Assembly: GCF_030272615.1 (NCBI RefSeq)
Contig: NC_081415.1
Coordinates: forward strand, 417,975,757 to 418,039,756
DNA from: Cryptomeria japonica
Taxonomy: Eukaryota > Streptophyta > Pinopsida > Cupressales > Cupressaceae
DNA: 64,000 nucleotides
Direction of reading: 5' to 3'
Positions within the stretch are counted from its first letter, which is position 1, and every line of letters begins with the position of its first letter. A program made the translations under genes and the position numbers. The notes under the pieces are model-generated. The model saw only the letters and a program-made list of their open reading frames with translations, was not told the origin of the DNA and did not search any database. Below are positions 10,901 through 25,900 of the stretch, piece by piece.

Positions 10901-13900
10901 CCTATTGTTGTCTTTTAATATCTTGTTCATTTTTTCAACAAATAAAGGTAGCCAAGGGTTGAATTATTTTTTCCTGATAATTGTTTATATAATACAATAT
11001 ATTCTAGAATTGTTGGGAGTTCTAGTTCTATGGGCCAAAGGTCAGCTAAGGCTTTTTCAAAAAATTGACTCTTTTTCATCAGTTGGTGACATGTGACACA
11101 ATAATTGAATAGCATCCTAGAGGCAAGGGTTAGTTTTGATGCTGTAATTATTACCAAAATGATCATATGAGCTCCTATAGTTGGTTGAAAGCCCATGTGA
11201 GATTTGTTGGTCAAGAAATCACAGCTTGCAGTGAGCTAACCAAACATAGCTTGGCAATAGGACATGTTCTTGCATATATCAAAAAGCATTAGGAAGCAAA
11301 TAGTGCATCCAAAAAATCTCAATTGAAGTCTCATCCTTTGGCAAAGAAAGGATCCTAGAAGCCACTTACAAGGCTCTCCTCAAGTACTCCAATAGTAGCT
11401 TCACACTTCTCTTTCTTGCAACACTGTCTTCAAATGAAAAGCATTGTACCTTTTTTTCCCACCAAAGAACAAAGGATGCAGGCCTTTTATAAATGACATT
11501 TCAAAATGAGGTGAAAGACAATACAAATGAGCTCATTGTGCATTGTATTTACACTAATGAGCTTCTTTTCAACTTCATAAGATCATCATACTGGCAGGAA
11601 ATGGCGAGGGGGGTAAATGAGGCCCCCAAAAGGTATACAAGTTACAAAAAGGTACACATCATTTTATTGGCAAAGAAAAGAAAATTTGCAAATATTTCAT
11701 TGCAGTTCCTTAAGGATTTATGAGCAGAAACAAAGGTGTCCATTGTTTCTAATTGATGTGAAGATTGTAAAAGCAGGCCCCTAATTAATGTCATTGCAAT
11801 GTGCCCTAAAGGGCAATACTTTTTGAGGTAGTCAATCATGAGGGGCAAGTTAAGATGCAAACTTCATTGCCAACATCCTGAGAGAATCCATCGAGGCAAT
11901 GGAGCTCAATAGATAAACCAAATCATAACAAACAATATTAAAAATGATTGAGTTGTGGGGTTGGTTGAGGCGAGAAACGGGCATATATTTTGAACACCAT
12001 GTGTCGTTCACTCACTCAACTTGATAATACAAAAGCTTCACACATAGATCAAGTGTCTGAATCATAAAACAACTTTACACTAAGGCTAATGAGACACAAA
12101 TGTTCATAACTAATCACCACATGTCATTTGCTGCCCTCGAGTCCTCAAAGTTGAAAATATTGAATTTAAATTTTTTAAATTTCAAATTATTTATTTTTTG
12201 TTAAACTCAGTTTAAAGGTTATTTTACAACAACTACTTCATCTTTTAAATTTAAATTTTTGAGAACAAACTTGATATATAAACTTTAATTTATTCAATTT
12301 GTTTTTATTTTTTGAGCACCATATTAAGTTGTTGAGACTCAATTCACCTCTCATAATCATCATGAGACAACCTATAAAGGTGTGAAAGGCATTAAGCACC
12401 ATGGTAATCAGCAACCTTTGTAGAGTATGAAGGCAGACTAGTACAAAAAGGACCATGTGTCAAAGCACTAGTCCTGAATGATGAGTAGTGGACCTGTGTG
12501 GAGTTTGTCTTGAGCTACACTGAGCCCATTTTGACTATGATTAGATTCCCTAATATGGTTCAGCCATATTTGAACAAGATACGAAATGTGATTGACTCCA
12601 TGTCAAAAAAAATGGTGCATGATAGCAACTACAGAGCAAAACCCATCTTAAAAAAAATTCAAGCAGGTGAAAAGAATTGTAATTGAACGGAGGAACAATC
12701 TTCACCCTACTGCAAGGACTAGTGCTTCCTTTGATGCCCAAGTATTATAGCACAGAGATACTTTCTTTGCCCGAATGGGTGCCACTATCTACACATTGAA
12801 ATTAGTGATGGGTAAAAGTCACCATTCACTACACTCTTCCCAAATCCAGATGTAGAGGACATAGTTGTAGGTGATCTTGGAAAGTTTATCTGTCAACAAG
12901 TCGCAGCCTTAGCACTCTTCAACACAAGAACAAAAAAGATGCTTACACACAGTGATACCTTCATCATCAACGGTCTACTTGCAATCTGTTGCTATCGAAG
13001 TTATCACAAGTATGTATTCTTTATTTTCTACTATCTTTTATTTGGAAACTGTAGATTGAGAGTTTCTCTTCTGCTAACAGAATTGAAGTTCATATTTATT
13101 TATCCACTCGGTTCAGCACGATTCATTTGGTAGCGTAAAGGCAGAGGAACTAGTGTATGTGCATTCCAGCTTGCACCTCCTCTCAACAAGCAAGTCAAGT
13201 ACACGAAGGGGATTACGAGGTATTCCTCTGTAGAGCGCAGAGAATCCTGACTTGAATGATTCTATTCCACATTTTTCCTTAGTCTCAATCAACAATGAGA
13301 GGCACAAAGCTGCAACATTGTACACACATGGTGCAGCTTGTGGGAGTGGCATTGACATTGCATATTGTTCTAATGAACCAACTGATCATGTTCATCCTCT
13401 TGATGAAGAGAAACATGATGAGTTGTATTGATTTTCCATGTGCAATTGCACTAATATAAACCATTTTAATTTATCTTTGACAATTAAAATTAAATTTTCA
13501 ATTTTAGCTATGTAAAATGTATTTAATTTCATTTATTTTGTGCAAATTATGATAATTTATTATATTTTTAATATTTGGTATGTATCATACAGCCATACCA
13601 AACACAAGTAAAACATAAAATTGGTGAACAATTGAATCTGAGTGAAAAAGAAACTGGTGAACTACCAAATCCAAGTTAAATAGAAATCTGTGAACTGCCA
13701 AACCCGAACCCTAACCAGCAATTAGATCTAAACTAGAATAGAGGAACAAAATAGGGTGGAAAAATTGCCCTTGGTAGAACACTACCTCACGATTAAACAT
13801 GATACTTTGTTGATAAAGCAAAGGTGTTAGCTAATGAAGATCACTATGTGAAAAGACATTTAAGAAGGCCACTGAAATCATGTAATACAATAAATATTAA

Positions 13901-16900
13901 TAACATTAATAAGGATAGTGGTTGGAAAATTAACAATGCTTGGAAACCTTTAGTTCATTATCTTAATCAAATAAAGAATTGAGTAAGTGTACTTTTTTCC
14001 ATTACCAACAAAGAAGAATAGACATCACTAGGTATTTGGCCGACTCAGCATAAAACATCTTGCACAATGTATTTGAAGAACAGTGAAAGCAATCCATTAA
14101 CATATCATTAATCCAAAAACATACCTAATGAGGGATCTAGACTTGAAATGTTGAAAAGAAAATTTTAAAAACATTTGTATCAAAATACATGTATTTGAAT
14201 GTTAATCTGTGAAAAGATAAATGCACTAATTCAATTATAGATAGGTTTGTTAATTAGTCATTGGTAAAGTTTAATGAAGTTAAATGAGGCTTGCTTAGTA
14301 GAATTTGATTATCTTCAACCTCCAGCATAAGGTATTTCTCCAAAGTATCTTGTAGTGATACAATTAAAATCGAGACATAAAAAGCCCATGAAATCTAAAC
14401 ATTCCAATTAGAGCTATTTTGATGCTTGTTCGTAAATAATATAACCATCAATGTGTGGCAATATTCAATATCACAAAATATTGAACCAAGATTTCTAAAA
14501 ATTATGATTAATCAAGGTAGACTTCGACAAAACACATACCAAGAGAAGATTGCAGAAGCTCCATGGAAAGAGGTGCTGAAATTCCCCTTGAATAAGGATC
14601 CCTGCAAGAGAACATAGTTTAAAAAACCAATTATTATGGGTTAAAAGTCTAAATGACAAAAGGGACTATTATCCTCAAATGGAGATCTAAAGTTGTAAAA
14701 TTAAAAAAGAGTTTCACATGAAACATGTAAATTTTCAAAAACATAAACAATTATAAGAGAGAAGTCAGCATAACCATGAAAGATGAACTTACCATTTTGA
14801 AGGACCACCACTGAAAAAACCTGCCATTTCTTTTTTGTCATGAATGTTGTGAACTTCTACAGCTACATCACACTCAACTTCACCTTCTTCCACTTCCATA
14901 TCAATTTCATCCTTACCATTGCTCTCATTCAAGATTTTTTCAATTTCCATAGCATTGTCAACTTGTTTTTGAGTAGTGTTAAGAGTTTCTTCACTCATTT
15001 TAATTTCAGATCCATTAGTTGTAGCAGCAACCTGAGGACGATGACGTTTGATCTTCCTTTGGGCTCTCTCCACTGAATGTGCTTCAACCTGCATTAAGAA
15101 ATTGCATTTATTTTCCTCAGAATTGCATCTAATATCAAAGATAACAATTAAAAATCGCTTCTCGAGTCATAATAAGTAATATTATATTCTCAGAAGTTTA
15201 GCTATAATTTATTTTAAAAGTTCTTTAATTTACTGCAAGGATAAAAAGGAAAGATGTACATGTAAATAAATTTTTGGCTAGCATGTTTTCTTCAGAAGTA
15301 TCATCAATCACCAGAACTTGGATCTCTATAATAAGGGCGAAGCAACTTCAAAAATGCATGAAATGAATGCAAATGTGAACCATGGATAACAACTTGGCTA
15401 TTAAATTTGACTGTCTCTTTATGAAAGAAATAAAATCTTCATATTTTCTAAAAATTGGAAAAGATAAGTGAGGAACCATAGGCAAGAAATTGCACATATA
15501 CAAGACACAACACAACACAAGTTAATATGCTGTTAAGGGCATGGTCTGATGTTTCACTTGTACCATTGTTAAATCAGCCACCCAGTTTCAAATCCCTGCT
15601 GTGCCACTGCACTTGCAAGCTTTAAGCACTCACTGGACCATTGAGCTCATGAACTTGGACTGCATTAATGCTGGGTCCCCTGTTTGTGGTCTCACCAGCT
15701 GGTGCCCAGTTATGCCTAGAATTTATTGTTAGGAATTAGTCCTCACATGAGTGTTTAAGTTAGCATTATTAATATGTGTATAAAAAAAGAGTTATGTAAG
15801 TTAATATCGAGTTGTTGAGAAGCAAATTAATATTATATTATTGTGAGCATGTAATTGTGTGTGAGCATAATAATGTGAGTTGTTAACACAACTCATGTAG
15901 AGATTTAGGAGTGAAAAATAGGAGGGAGAGAATTCAGGTGATTGAATAACCCGCCTGGATTTAGTGTGAGAGGTTGGTGGAGTTGTCATAGGAGTTTGAC
16001 AAGTCATCCTATATATTTGTAATATCTTATTGAACGAAGGGGATCTGTCGAAAAAGAAAAGTATTATTGTGCATAAAATTTTCTGTCTGGCTCTGCACAA
16101 ACTCCCAACATTTACATGTCAATAAAAAAGACACAGAAGTATATATGGATATAGAATATACACAAATTAAAAAATGTCTATACCTCCATAATACAATAAT
16201 ACCATGCTCATGCAGCCTCTTGGAGTATGGTAAACTTGACATATTGGGCCCTTTAAATAGACTATTGTCTTCTTTGGAGGTGTTATTCTCAGACCCATTA
16301 AGTTAACTTCTGTTATCCTTGGAATTGTTGCTTTAGACCCAACAAGTTTATCTGAGTTGTGATATTCTTGGGATCTGTATTGAAATGACACTGACATGCT
16401 CTGAGGGTGATTAACACACCTCAAGCTATTAGGATTTGACAATTGTCTTCTATGAATAAATGGATTTTGTACCTCATTTTCACAATGTTTGTTTATCTTG
16501 TGTACCTCATAGTGCCAGTTATCTTTGGCCATCTATTGGTACGATACATATATCTGCATCACATTTTGCTCTTCATGCTTGTATGGATTTATCTACAGAT
16601 AACTGAACCTGTTTCCAAATTCTGACGTGGTATCAAAGCTTAGATAGTAGAACCCACAAAATTTGATCCAATCACTCACATAGTTGTGATAGGTCTCTGC
16701 CATCATCAAGTGGACATAACTCTCTGAGTTTCTCATCTGTAGAAGAAGAAATTCATTTGCCAGCTCAAGCTTGAATTTGGATGTTAAGGAGATCCTGAAG
16801 TGCTCATCATCACTTTATCATCAATTTACTTCTCCAGCAACTGATTGGTGGAGTTTTTAAAATGCCATGGTAGGCACAGAGACCTTGAACTCTCTTCTCT

Positions 16901-19900
16901 GCTGTAGAGTTTGACAGTGAGAGGAATTTTAAAAAGTTCACATATCTTAAGCAAAAGGTGGATTTTTCCAGAATTAATTGCATATTTAGAATTTAAGAAA
17001 CAAACAATCAAGTTTAGTTTTGATTTTTCACTTTTCTGGTTTGTCTATCGTTAAAATTACAATTAATAGCATGAACCCATCATGAGCTGGTCGGCCCAGC
17101 ATTTCCTAACAGTGTTTTTAAACACCAACAAAATTTAATATATAAATATAAATAAAAAGATCAATTAAATTTGTAATTAATTTTCCTCCTGGCCTACATC
17201 ATCTCTGGCCCACTTGTTTTGGATTTTGGCCTTGTCAGGTATTTTGTAAGAGCAGATCAAAATTTAATATATAAATATAAATAAAAAGATCAATTAAATT
17301 TGTAATTAATTTTCCTCCTGGCCTACATCATCTCTGGCCCACTTGTTTTGGATTTTGGCCTTGTCAGGTATTTTGTAAGAGCAGATTTTGTTTTCAAAGA
17401 TTTTATGAAAGATTCTGATATTGGGTGTATTCCAGTTTCACATGGGTCTGACAGGACGAAAATCCCCAAATACCATAGAAAGTAGGACGGCACCCCTACC
17501 TCTTTATTTATAATTTCTCTTTCAGCACACAGGGCTATTCCAGTTGATTCTTTGAACATTGCAGATTATTGGGCGACGGAGAATTGAGGAACTAGGTGTG
17601 AACCCAGACCAAGCAGAGAAGGGCAAATCCTCACAACTAGGCAATCATCAACTGTCACTCCTGTGCAGACAAGGAGGCAAGGATACTTTGCTGTGTCTCT
17701 CTCGACACCAGCAAAGAAAGGGATCGATTAACCGGAGCAACCAGTAGGACAGGAAGGGTCATGGAGGCATAGAGCTCACACTCACAGATCAAGCCATATT
17801 CCTGAGTGAATTTGTGAGTCTCATCACTCAATCACCTCCAGATCAGGAGGCTTTTCTGTAACAGGTATCATCAGAACTGAGTTTTATTCCTATGCAATGT
17901 AAATTTGAATTCACCGATTCATTGTAATCGAAGCCATCTCCAATTTGTCCCTGCAATTTGTTCACTTTGAATAATGTCGATTGCTTAATGTGGATATTGA
18001 TTCGCTCTGCTCAATTACTATAAATCATGTATTTTGTTATAGAGATTTTGAGTTGATAAATTACTTGGTGTAGTGTGGGATATTTCAGTGGTATCAGAGT
18101 TTGTCATCCTAACAGCCAGTGTGTATGCAGATTCATGACTGTTAGTGACAGAGAATTGAGATATCAGCAAAGGGAAAAAAAAAAGAGGCTGCCATGTGTG
18201 ACAAAGATGAAGACAGCTCTCAAGAATTCATCAAGGAGAGCAAGGAGTTTCAGGCCAACATGAGGGACGCCATGGTTGAAATGGTCCAGCTCCTAAGAGG
18301 ACTGAACCAACAGCTGAGTGTTGGTAGACCTATTCAAAATGGTATTGAAGGGAGTAGCTCTAGTGGTGATAAGGTCTCAGCTAATCCTAATCCAAGAACC
18401 TTTAGAGCCAAATTTCTAGAAAAGGAGGGGCAGCACCCATGGAAGAAGAGCCATCCAGCCGGGGAGATGAAATGACAAGACATCAAAATGAATACAATGC
18501 CTTAAGCACTGCAATATAAAGAGATGTGTACTTTACAGAAAACTATGAGATGAGAACAAGGAATGGGCATAGGAGGAGAAAAATGATGGGCAGCCTTGAA
18601 AGGACATTCAACACTGCTTGGGGTAGATCACCATTCCTATCTTTGATGGATCTGGTGGCTGTTCAGTAAGAACTTGGTTGCAGAACTTGGACACATACTT
18701 CTCCTCGAATCCAATGTTTGAAGACGAGGCCATGAAGTTTACCGCATTGCATCTTAAGGGAGTGGCATATGAATGGTGGTATCATGGCATACTAACCCAA
18801 TGGCATGACTCAATCACTACCTTAGAAGACTTCAGCCAGAGTTTCACAAAGAGATTTGACAGGAGGGATCCAAAGATTCACTTCAAACACAGCTGAAGCA
18901 AGAGGGCATAGTGGAAGACTGTAGCAGAATTTCAAAGGCTTTCGATGATGGTTCCAGACATGACAAAAATGGGGCTCAGTGTACTTTTCGTAGAAAGCCT
19001 CACTGACCCCTCAAAGGATTGGTAAGAGCATTTGATCCGAATTCACTGCAAGAATCTATTAGGAGAGCTCTAAATTGAAAAAATCCATGGCTAAGAATAG
19101 GTTCTATTCCAAGAAGGCATCTCCTATTGTGCGGAAGAGACCTTCATAGAAGAGCATGCATCCACCCAAGGTATTATCCCCCAAGCCAAACCAAATTGAG
19201 GTATCTAATAATGAACTCCAGAGGAAAAAGCTATGTTTCACATGAAAAGAGCCATGCCAACCGGGACATAGGTGTTTGGGAAAGAGACAAATACACCATA
19301 TAGAGGTGGTCTCCAATGAGGATTTAAAGGATGATGAGCCTGAGACTAAGATAGCTGTGGATGAGGCTAAGCAAGAGGACCAAGGAGAAGAGCATCCAGG
19401 AGGTACACTAGCAGCACTATTAGGGGCACCTACATATCATGCTTTCCGTGTTAGAGGAATTTTGCAAGGACAAAGGGTGACAGTTCTTATTGATAGTGGA
19501 GCCACTCACAATTTCATTGACGAGGGGCTAGTGACTAAAGTGGGGTTGAAGACAGAAGACTTCAAATGGTTTAATGTTACAGTGGCAAACGGGTGTACTC
19601 TTCCCTGCAGCTGAAGGATTCAGCAAATGGAGTTGACTTTAGGGGAGATACAAGATGCAAGATGATTTCTATGTTATTGGCATCAATGATACAAAGTTGG
19701 TCTTAGGCGTGCAGTGGCTGCACTTGCTTGTTGAATATACTCAGAGCTATCAAACTATGGAGTTGAAGTTCAAATCTAATGGGAAGGAGGTAGTTCACTA
19801 TGGCCTTTCTAATGGAAGACCCATGATTGTTTCTATCAAGAAGATGGAGGGAGTTTTTCATAGAGACCAAGTGGCATGGGCAGCTGAGTGTTTGATTACA

Positions 19901-22900
19901 AATACAAGTCCCTCCAAAGATGGGGTGTCCTACCTAGTGATATTTATTGGACATACACAATAGGATCCTTGATAGAGATGGCACACTCGCCGAAAACTCG
20001 ATGAGTGACAAAAACTCGCCAAGTTTTTGGACCTGGCGAGTAGTAATGACAGGAAAACTCGTCGAGTTTTTGCCAAAAACTCGCAAAAACTCGCCAAGTT
20101 TTAAAGAAAAACTCGCCTACGTTAGCATAACAGCAGGAAACGGCAAAAAATACATGCATTTTTTGTTTTTCGATATGATTTTGGGCTGAGAAGGGGGAAA
20201 CTCGCTTGGAAGGGCCACGCTGAGAGCCCACTATGCCCTCAAGTAATCGCCGAGTTTTTTGGTCTGTCCGTCAGGATTCATATATGGAATATAACATTTA
20301 AGTATAAGTGATACTTTAAGTTACATTCCATATATACTGTCAAGATGTTTGAGAGTGGTTTCGGACCTCCAGGAGTTATAATGCAAAATCTAGTTTTTGG
20401 AGGATTCTTCAATTTTCCAGACTTAGTCAAATTTCAGGATCCTTCGGCGATGCCCCTTGACCCAAACTTGGGGGCGCTGCCCCCAAACCCCCGTCGAAAA
20501 ATATAGGGGGAAACTGCGCTAATGGAAGTAGGGAAAATTTAACCTCCGAGTCTGATTAGGCTCCATATAACAACATAATTAGCATTGAAGAAATCCTGGT
20601 ATTATACATTTTAGAGTTGAAAGTTTGAAACTATGAGGATTCTTCAATTTTCCAGACTTAGTCAAATTTCAGGATCCTTCGGCGATGCCCCTTGACCCCA
20701 ACTTGGGGGCGCTGCCCCCAAACCCCCGTCGAAAAATATAGGGGGAAACTGCGCTAATGGAAGTAGGGAAAATTTAACCTCCAAGTCTGATTAGGCTCCA
20801 TATAACAACATAATTAGCATTGAAGAAATCCTGGTATTATACATTTTAGAGTTGAAAGTTTGAAACTATGAGTATGAGTGATGAAATTTCAAATATGATG
20901 AAAGTTTGAAACTAGTTTTAGCTAGAGCTAGGAAGAGGAAGTTGTATTTACTTTTGGTTTTACAAAAACTATTTACTATTTTGCTTCCAGCCATTAGCAT
21001 TTCTCATGAGGATGTGATTTTGTAGACACTTTGCATTTAAATATATCTAGAATCAGCTTGTTTCTTTTGTGTTATCATTTATTGACTCATTGGATGCATC
21101 TTCTCATTAAATTTTGCAAAAAAAATGCATTTTTTATTAAAATTAAGCGTGTTTTTACGTTGCCGAGTTTTTCGCCGAGTTTCGCCGAGTTTTTCCCGAG
21201 TTTTCACCGAGTTTTTTTCTTAGGGGCTTGGCGAGTCGAGCCGAGTCGCGAGTAGTTCAACTATGCTTGATACCACCAGATAGAGGTTTCTAGCATATGA
21301 TTGAGCTTGAGGGAGCAAAACCAATCATCACAACTCCATATTGTCATCCTAGAGGATACAAGGAGGAGATTGAAAAAGCGCTTAAGGATCTATTAGATAT
21401 GAGACGCATATGCCCTAATTCCAGCCATTTACCTCATCTGTGGTTTTGGTTAAGAAAAAAGATGGGACTATGACGATGGGTCAACGAAAAGACAATCAAA
21501 AACCACTATCAAATACCCAAGATCAATGAATTGATTGGTGAACTTAACAGAGCAGTGTATTTCTCCGAAATTAATCTACGACCAAGGTACAATTAGATAA
21601 GGGTTAGAGACGAGGACCTACATAAAACAGCCTTCAAATGTCCTATGTGTAATGGTAATTGCATTATTGATTGATTCAATAACAGAGGACATATATGCAA
21701 TTACTAGATGTAAATTAACTAAAATAAACTAATATTACACTAAATGACTATTAATGACTAATTAAATACTTTAATACCTTCCCTTAATGGTCATTCTAGC
21801 AACTAAACCAAGTTGCCCCCTAAATTTTACAAGCTTCTTCGGGCTCAGTGACTTAGTGAGGATATTTGCAGTCTGGTACTCAATTGGAACATAATACAAC
21901 ATTACTAATCCATCTTCGACAAGCTTGCGGATGAAATGACAATGAAGCTCAACGTGTTTGGTCCCCTCATGGAAGAATAGATTTTTGGCAAGTTTCAACA
22001 CCCCTTGATTGTCATAGTACAAGGGAGAAGGACCTACTTGAGACATTTGCATGTCACGAAGCATCCTTTGAAGCCAAACTGCCTCACAAGCTGCCTTAAC
22101 AATTCCTCGATATTCTGCTTCAGCCGAGGAAAGAGCTACTATCTGCTGCTTCTTGCTGGTCCATGTGACTGCACCTGTGCCCAAACTGAAAACATACCCA
22201 AAAGTAGACTTTCTGTCATCAACGAAATCTGCCAAATTTGAGTCTGTAAAACCAATGAGGCTAGCATCTTTGCTTCTACTGTACAAAATGCCAAAGTCAA
22301 GAGTGCCCTTCACATATCTCAACACACACTTAGTTTCAACCCAATGTTCAGCTTTAGGGGTTGTCATGAAGCGAGATATGTAGGTCACAGCATAACTAAG
22401 GTCAAGTCTAGTGGCGGTGAGATAGATGAGGCTGCCCACTAGTTGCCTGAACACTGATTCATTCACCACAGGTGAATCCGATTTGGCTGATAGTTTCAGC
22501 CCCTTTCTCCATTGGTGTAGATGCAGGTTTGCAATCATGCATTTGAAACTTATCCAGCAAACTCTTGGCATACTTTGACTGAGAAATAAAAAAGTGGCCA
22601 TCTATCTGCCAAACCTCTAAACCGAGCCAATAATGCAGAAGTCACAAATCTATCAAGTCAAAGGACTAGTACAAATTCTGTTTGATCTACTTGATCAAAT
22701 GTGTTGCACTACCAGTGATGGTCAAGTCATCAACGTAGATGAAGAGGATATCACCACCAATATTCTTGACATACAGATTGGGATCAGAAGGACTCCTCTG
22801 AAAGCCTTGATCAACTAACCAATAGAGTGCTTTCACCAATCTACATACCTGGTGTTCTTTATCGGCAACCTTGAAACTAGGAGGTTGCATCATGTAGACC

Positions 22901-25900
22901 TCTTCCTACAACTCACCATTGAGGAATGCACTCTTGATGTCCATTTGATGGATTTTCCATCCAAACTGGGCTGAAATAGTGAGGACAAGCCGAATGGTGC
23001 TCATTTTGGTTGTGAGATCAAATGTCTCCTCATAGTCAATGCCCTCTTTCTACGAGAACCCTTTAGATACTAAGCAAGCCTTGTACTTATCAAGGGTTCC
23101 ATCAGCCTTATACTTGACTTTATACACCCATTTGCAGCCAATGGGTTTCTTCTCAAGTGGAAGATCGGACATGACCCAAGTGTCGTTCTTTAGGAGACTC
23201 TCATGTTCAGCTTCCATAGCCTATTCCCACTCAGGTATTCCTTTAGCCTTTGAATATGTTTGAGGCTCATAGATGCTATGAATGGTGGCCATGAGAGCAA
23301 AGTTAATTGTGTTCTTCTGCTTCCTCTTGCATCTGGCTGATCTACCCTCAATAAGTTCATCATCACAAAGATCACCAATGGTCTTGGCCCACCACTTAGG
23401 CCAAAGAGTAGAAGCAGCAACATCCAATTCAGGATGATCAACTTCACCTAAGTGCTTGGAACAAAGTCCTCTAGATGCGGATCAAAATTTTCTTGAGGAA
23501 AGTCAGGTGGTGCAATGTCATGCCTAGGAGACTCCACAACTTCAGAGTCAGAGTCATATGAATCCCTCCCATCAAGTGGACCTAAGGGAAGACGAACACC
23601 CAAATCCTTAGCCTTCAAAGGTTGATCCTCAGGGCTCAAAATAGGAGGAGAGATGAAAGGACCCTCATTCTTCATCAAATACAACATCACAATTGAATAT
23701 GAGACGATCAATGTCTACATCAATCAATCAATAAGCTTTGTGGTTATCATTGTAGCCCGTGAACATGAGTTTTTGGCTCTTGGAATCCAATTTTGTGCGC
23801 TTGGTATCTGGAATCCAAACATAAGCTCTAGAGCCAAAGACCTTCAAATGACTAATTTTGGGCTTCCTTGCAAACCAGGCTTCCTCTAGGGTCATCTTCT
23901 TAACAGCCTATGTGGGAGACCAGTTCAAAAGATAGACTGCAACATAAACTGCTTCAGTCCAAAATTTCTTTGGAACGTTTCTGTGCTCCAACATAGATTG
24001 AGCTGTCTCAGTGATTGTGTGGTTTCTCTGCTCAACAACACTGTTATGCTAAGGGTGTAAGTTGTGGTAAGATGACGCTTAATTCCATGTGTTGCACAAA
24101 AGTTGGAGAAATCATAACAAAATTCCCCCCCATTGTCTGACCTCAGAGTGACTATCTGACGGCCTGACTCTTTTTCCACTAAGGCCTTAAACTTTTGAAA
24201 CATGCTTAACACCTCTAATTTGTTTTTAAGAAAATACACCCACATTCTTCTACAAAAGTCATCGACAAAGAATAGAAAATACCTAGATCCAATGACTAAT
24301 GGAGTGTTCATCAATCCACAAACATCGGCATGAACCAACTGCAAGACCTGGATGCTCTCCAAGTGTCAAAATCTGAAAACGGAGCCCGATGCTGCTTTCC
24401 ATCCTAACAAGCTCCGCAAACTCCATGATTTTGAGTCTAAATCTCAGGTAACCCAACAACCAGACCCTCCCAAACTAACAAAGAGAGATAGTGTACATTC
24501 AAGTGCCCACACTGTTGATGCCAGATATTGTTGATGGAAGAACTTTTGGCTGCCATCTCATGCTCCTAAGAATCACCAGTATCAACAAGTCTATAAAGAC
24601 CACGATCCTCAAGGCCAACAATAACTGTAGTGTGAGTCTCCTTGTCAACAATGTTGCACTTGTGCGAACTAAAGACGACATCCATCTGTGGAGAATGATG
24701 CATGATTGACTAACTGACAACAGATTGAACTCCATACCTGGGACAAAGTATACGTTGAGAAATATCAAAGAACTCCCTCCAGACGTGATTTGAACGTTGC
24801 CTTTTCCGACAACAATATACTCTTCGCCTCCTCCAAAGATCATTGAATTTGTGAAAGGCATGTATTCTGTAAACCAATCTCAGCGATGTGTGAAGTGTCG
24901 AGTGGCTCCAAAGTCAATGTACCAAACAAATGACTTCACAAGATTAGATGGGCGTTTGGCCATGAACGCATAGAAGGCAGACTCCTATTCAGAATGCATG
25001 GCAGCATGGGCCTTTTGTTGAGACCCTCCCTATTTAGATTGCTCAAACACCAGTCATTTCTTGAAATCTTTCTTCATATGGCCATACTTATGACAATAGT
25101 TGCACTAAATATTCTTCTTAGGATTCTCCGGAGGCTTGCCTTGGCCTTTCTACTGGAAGGACTTGCCTTTGCCTTTGTCCTTATCTAAGGCTTTGGCAGT
25201 GAATGCCTATTCAGTGGAGGATGTGTTGGTGTTGCTTCCAAACTGTTGTTTCCATCTATCTTGTTGCAGAAGCTTGTTGTAGAGATCAAGAAACTTCAAG
25301 TCAAATTCATTGATGTAATGTTGAGCATCTCAATAAAATGTTCATAAGGCTTTGGTAGGCTCTTCAAAGTTATGACCACCATATCTTCCTCCTCCATTTT
25401 CCAAACAATCACCTCCAGCTGATCACGAATGTCCTTTATCTTCGTAAGATGCTCCTGCAGAGACATCTTCTCATCCATCATCATAGAAAACAGCATGTTC
25501 TTTAGAAAGAATGCTCGGCTTTTAACTGAGGTTCCATGGAGATCCTTCAAATGAGTCCAGATCTCTGCAGCTGTCTTGCTAGACAGAACTTAAGGCAGCT
25601 GATAATCGGTGACTAATAATTTGATGAGCATCACCGCTTCCCGATTGCAAAGAACCAGTTGCACATTTTTGTTTTACATAGAGAAGAACAGCGATGCAAG
25701 AAAAAAACACCACAAACTGGTGCACAAAAAAAGAAGTTGATGCAAGCAAAAAATAGGTCAAAGAAACACCAAATGTGTCTGAGAAAAAAAGGGCATGCGA
25801 ACACAAAAATCGGCGTGCATATACACTGAAAAAAAATCACAACCTTTAGGAAAGAGAAAACCCATCACGCGTTGCACATAGAAATCTCTTAGCGCAATTT

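Noticed and set aside
10098-11860. Small ORFs of 60-97 codons in intron 8
   Set aside because: AT-rich, hydrophobic by composition, overlapping on both strands, with no splice context or known motif.
14426-14617. A separate plus-strand 63-codon gene
   Set aside because: It overlaps RRP45 exon 8 in antisense; splice signals and phase support the minus-strand exon.
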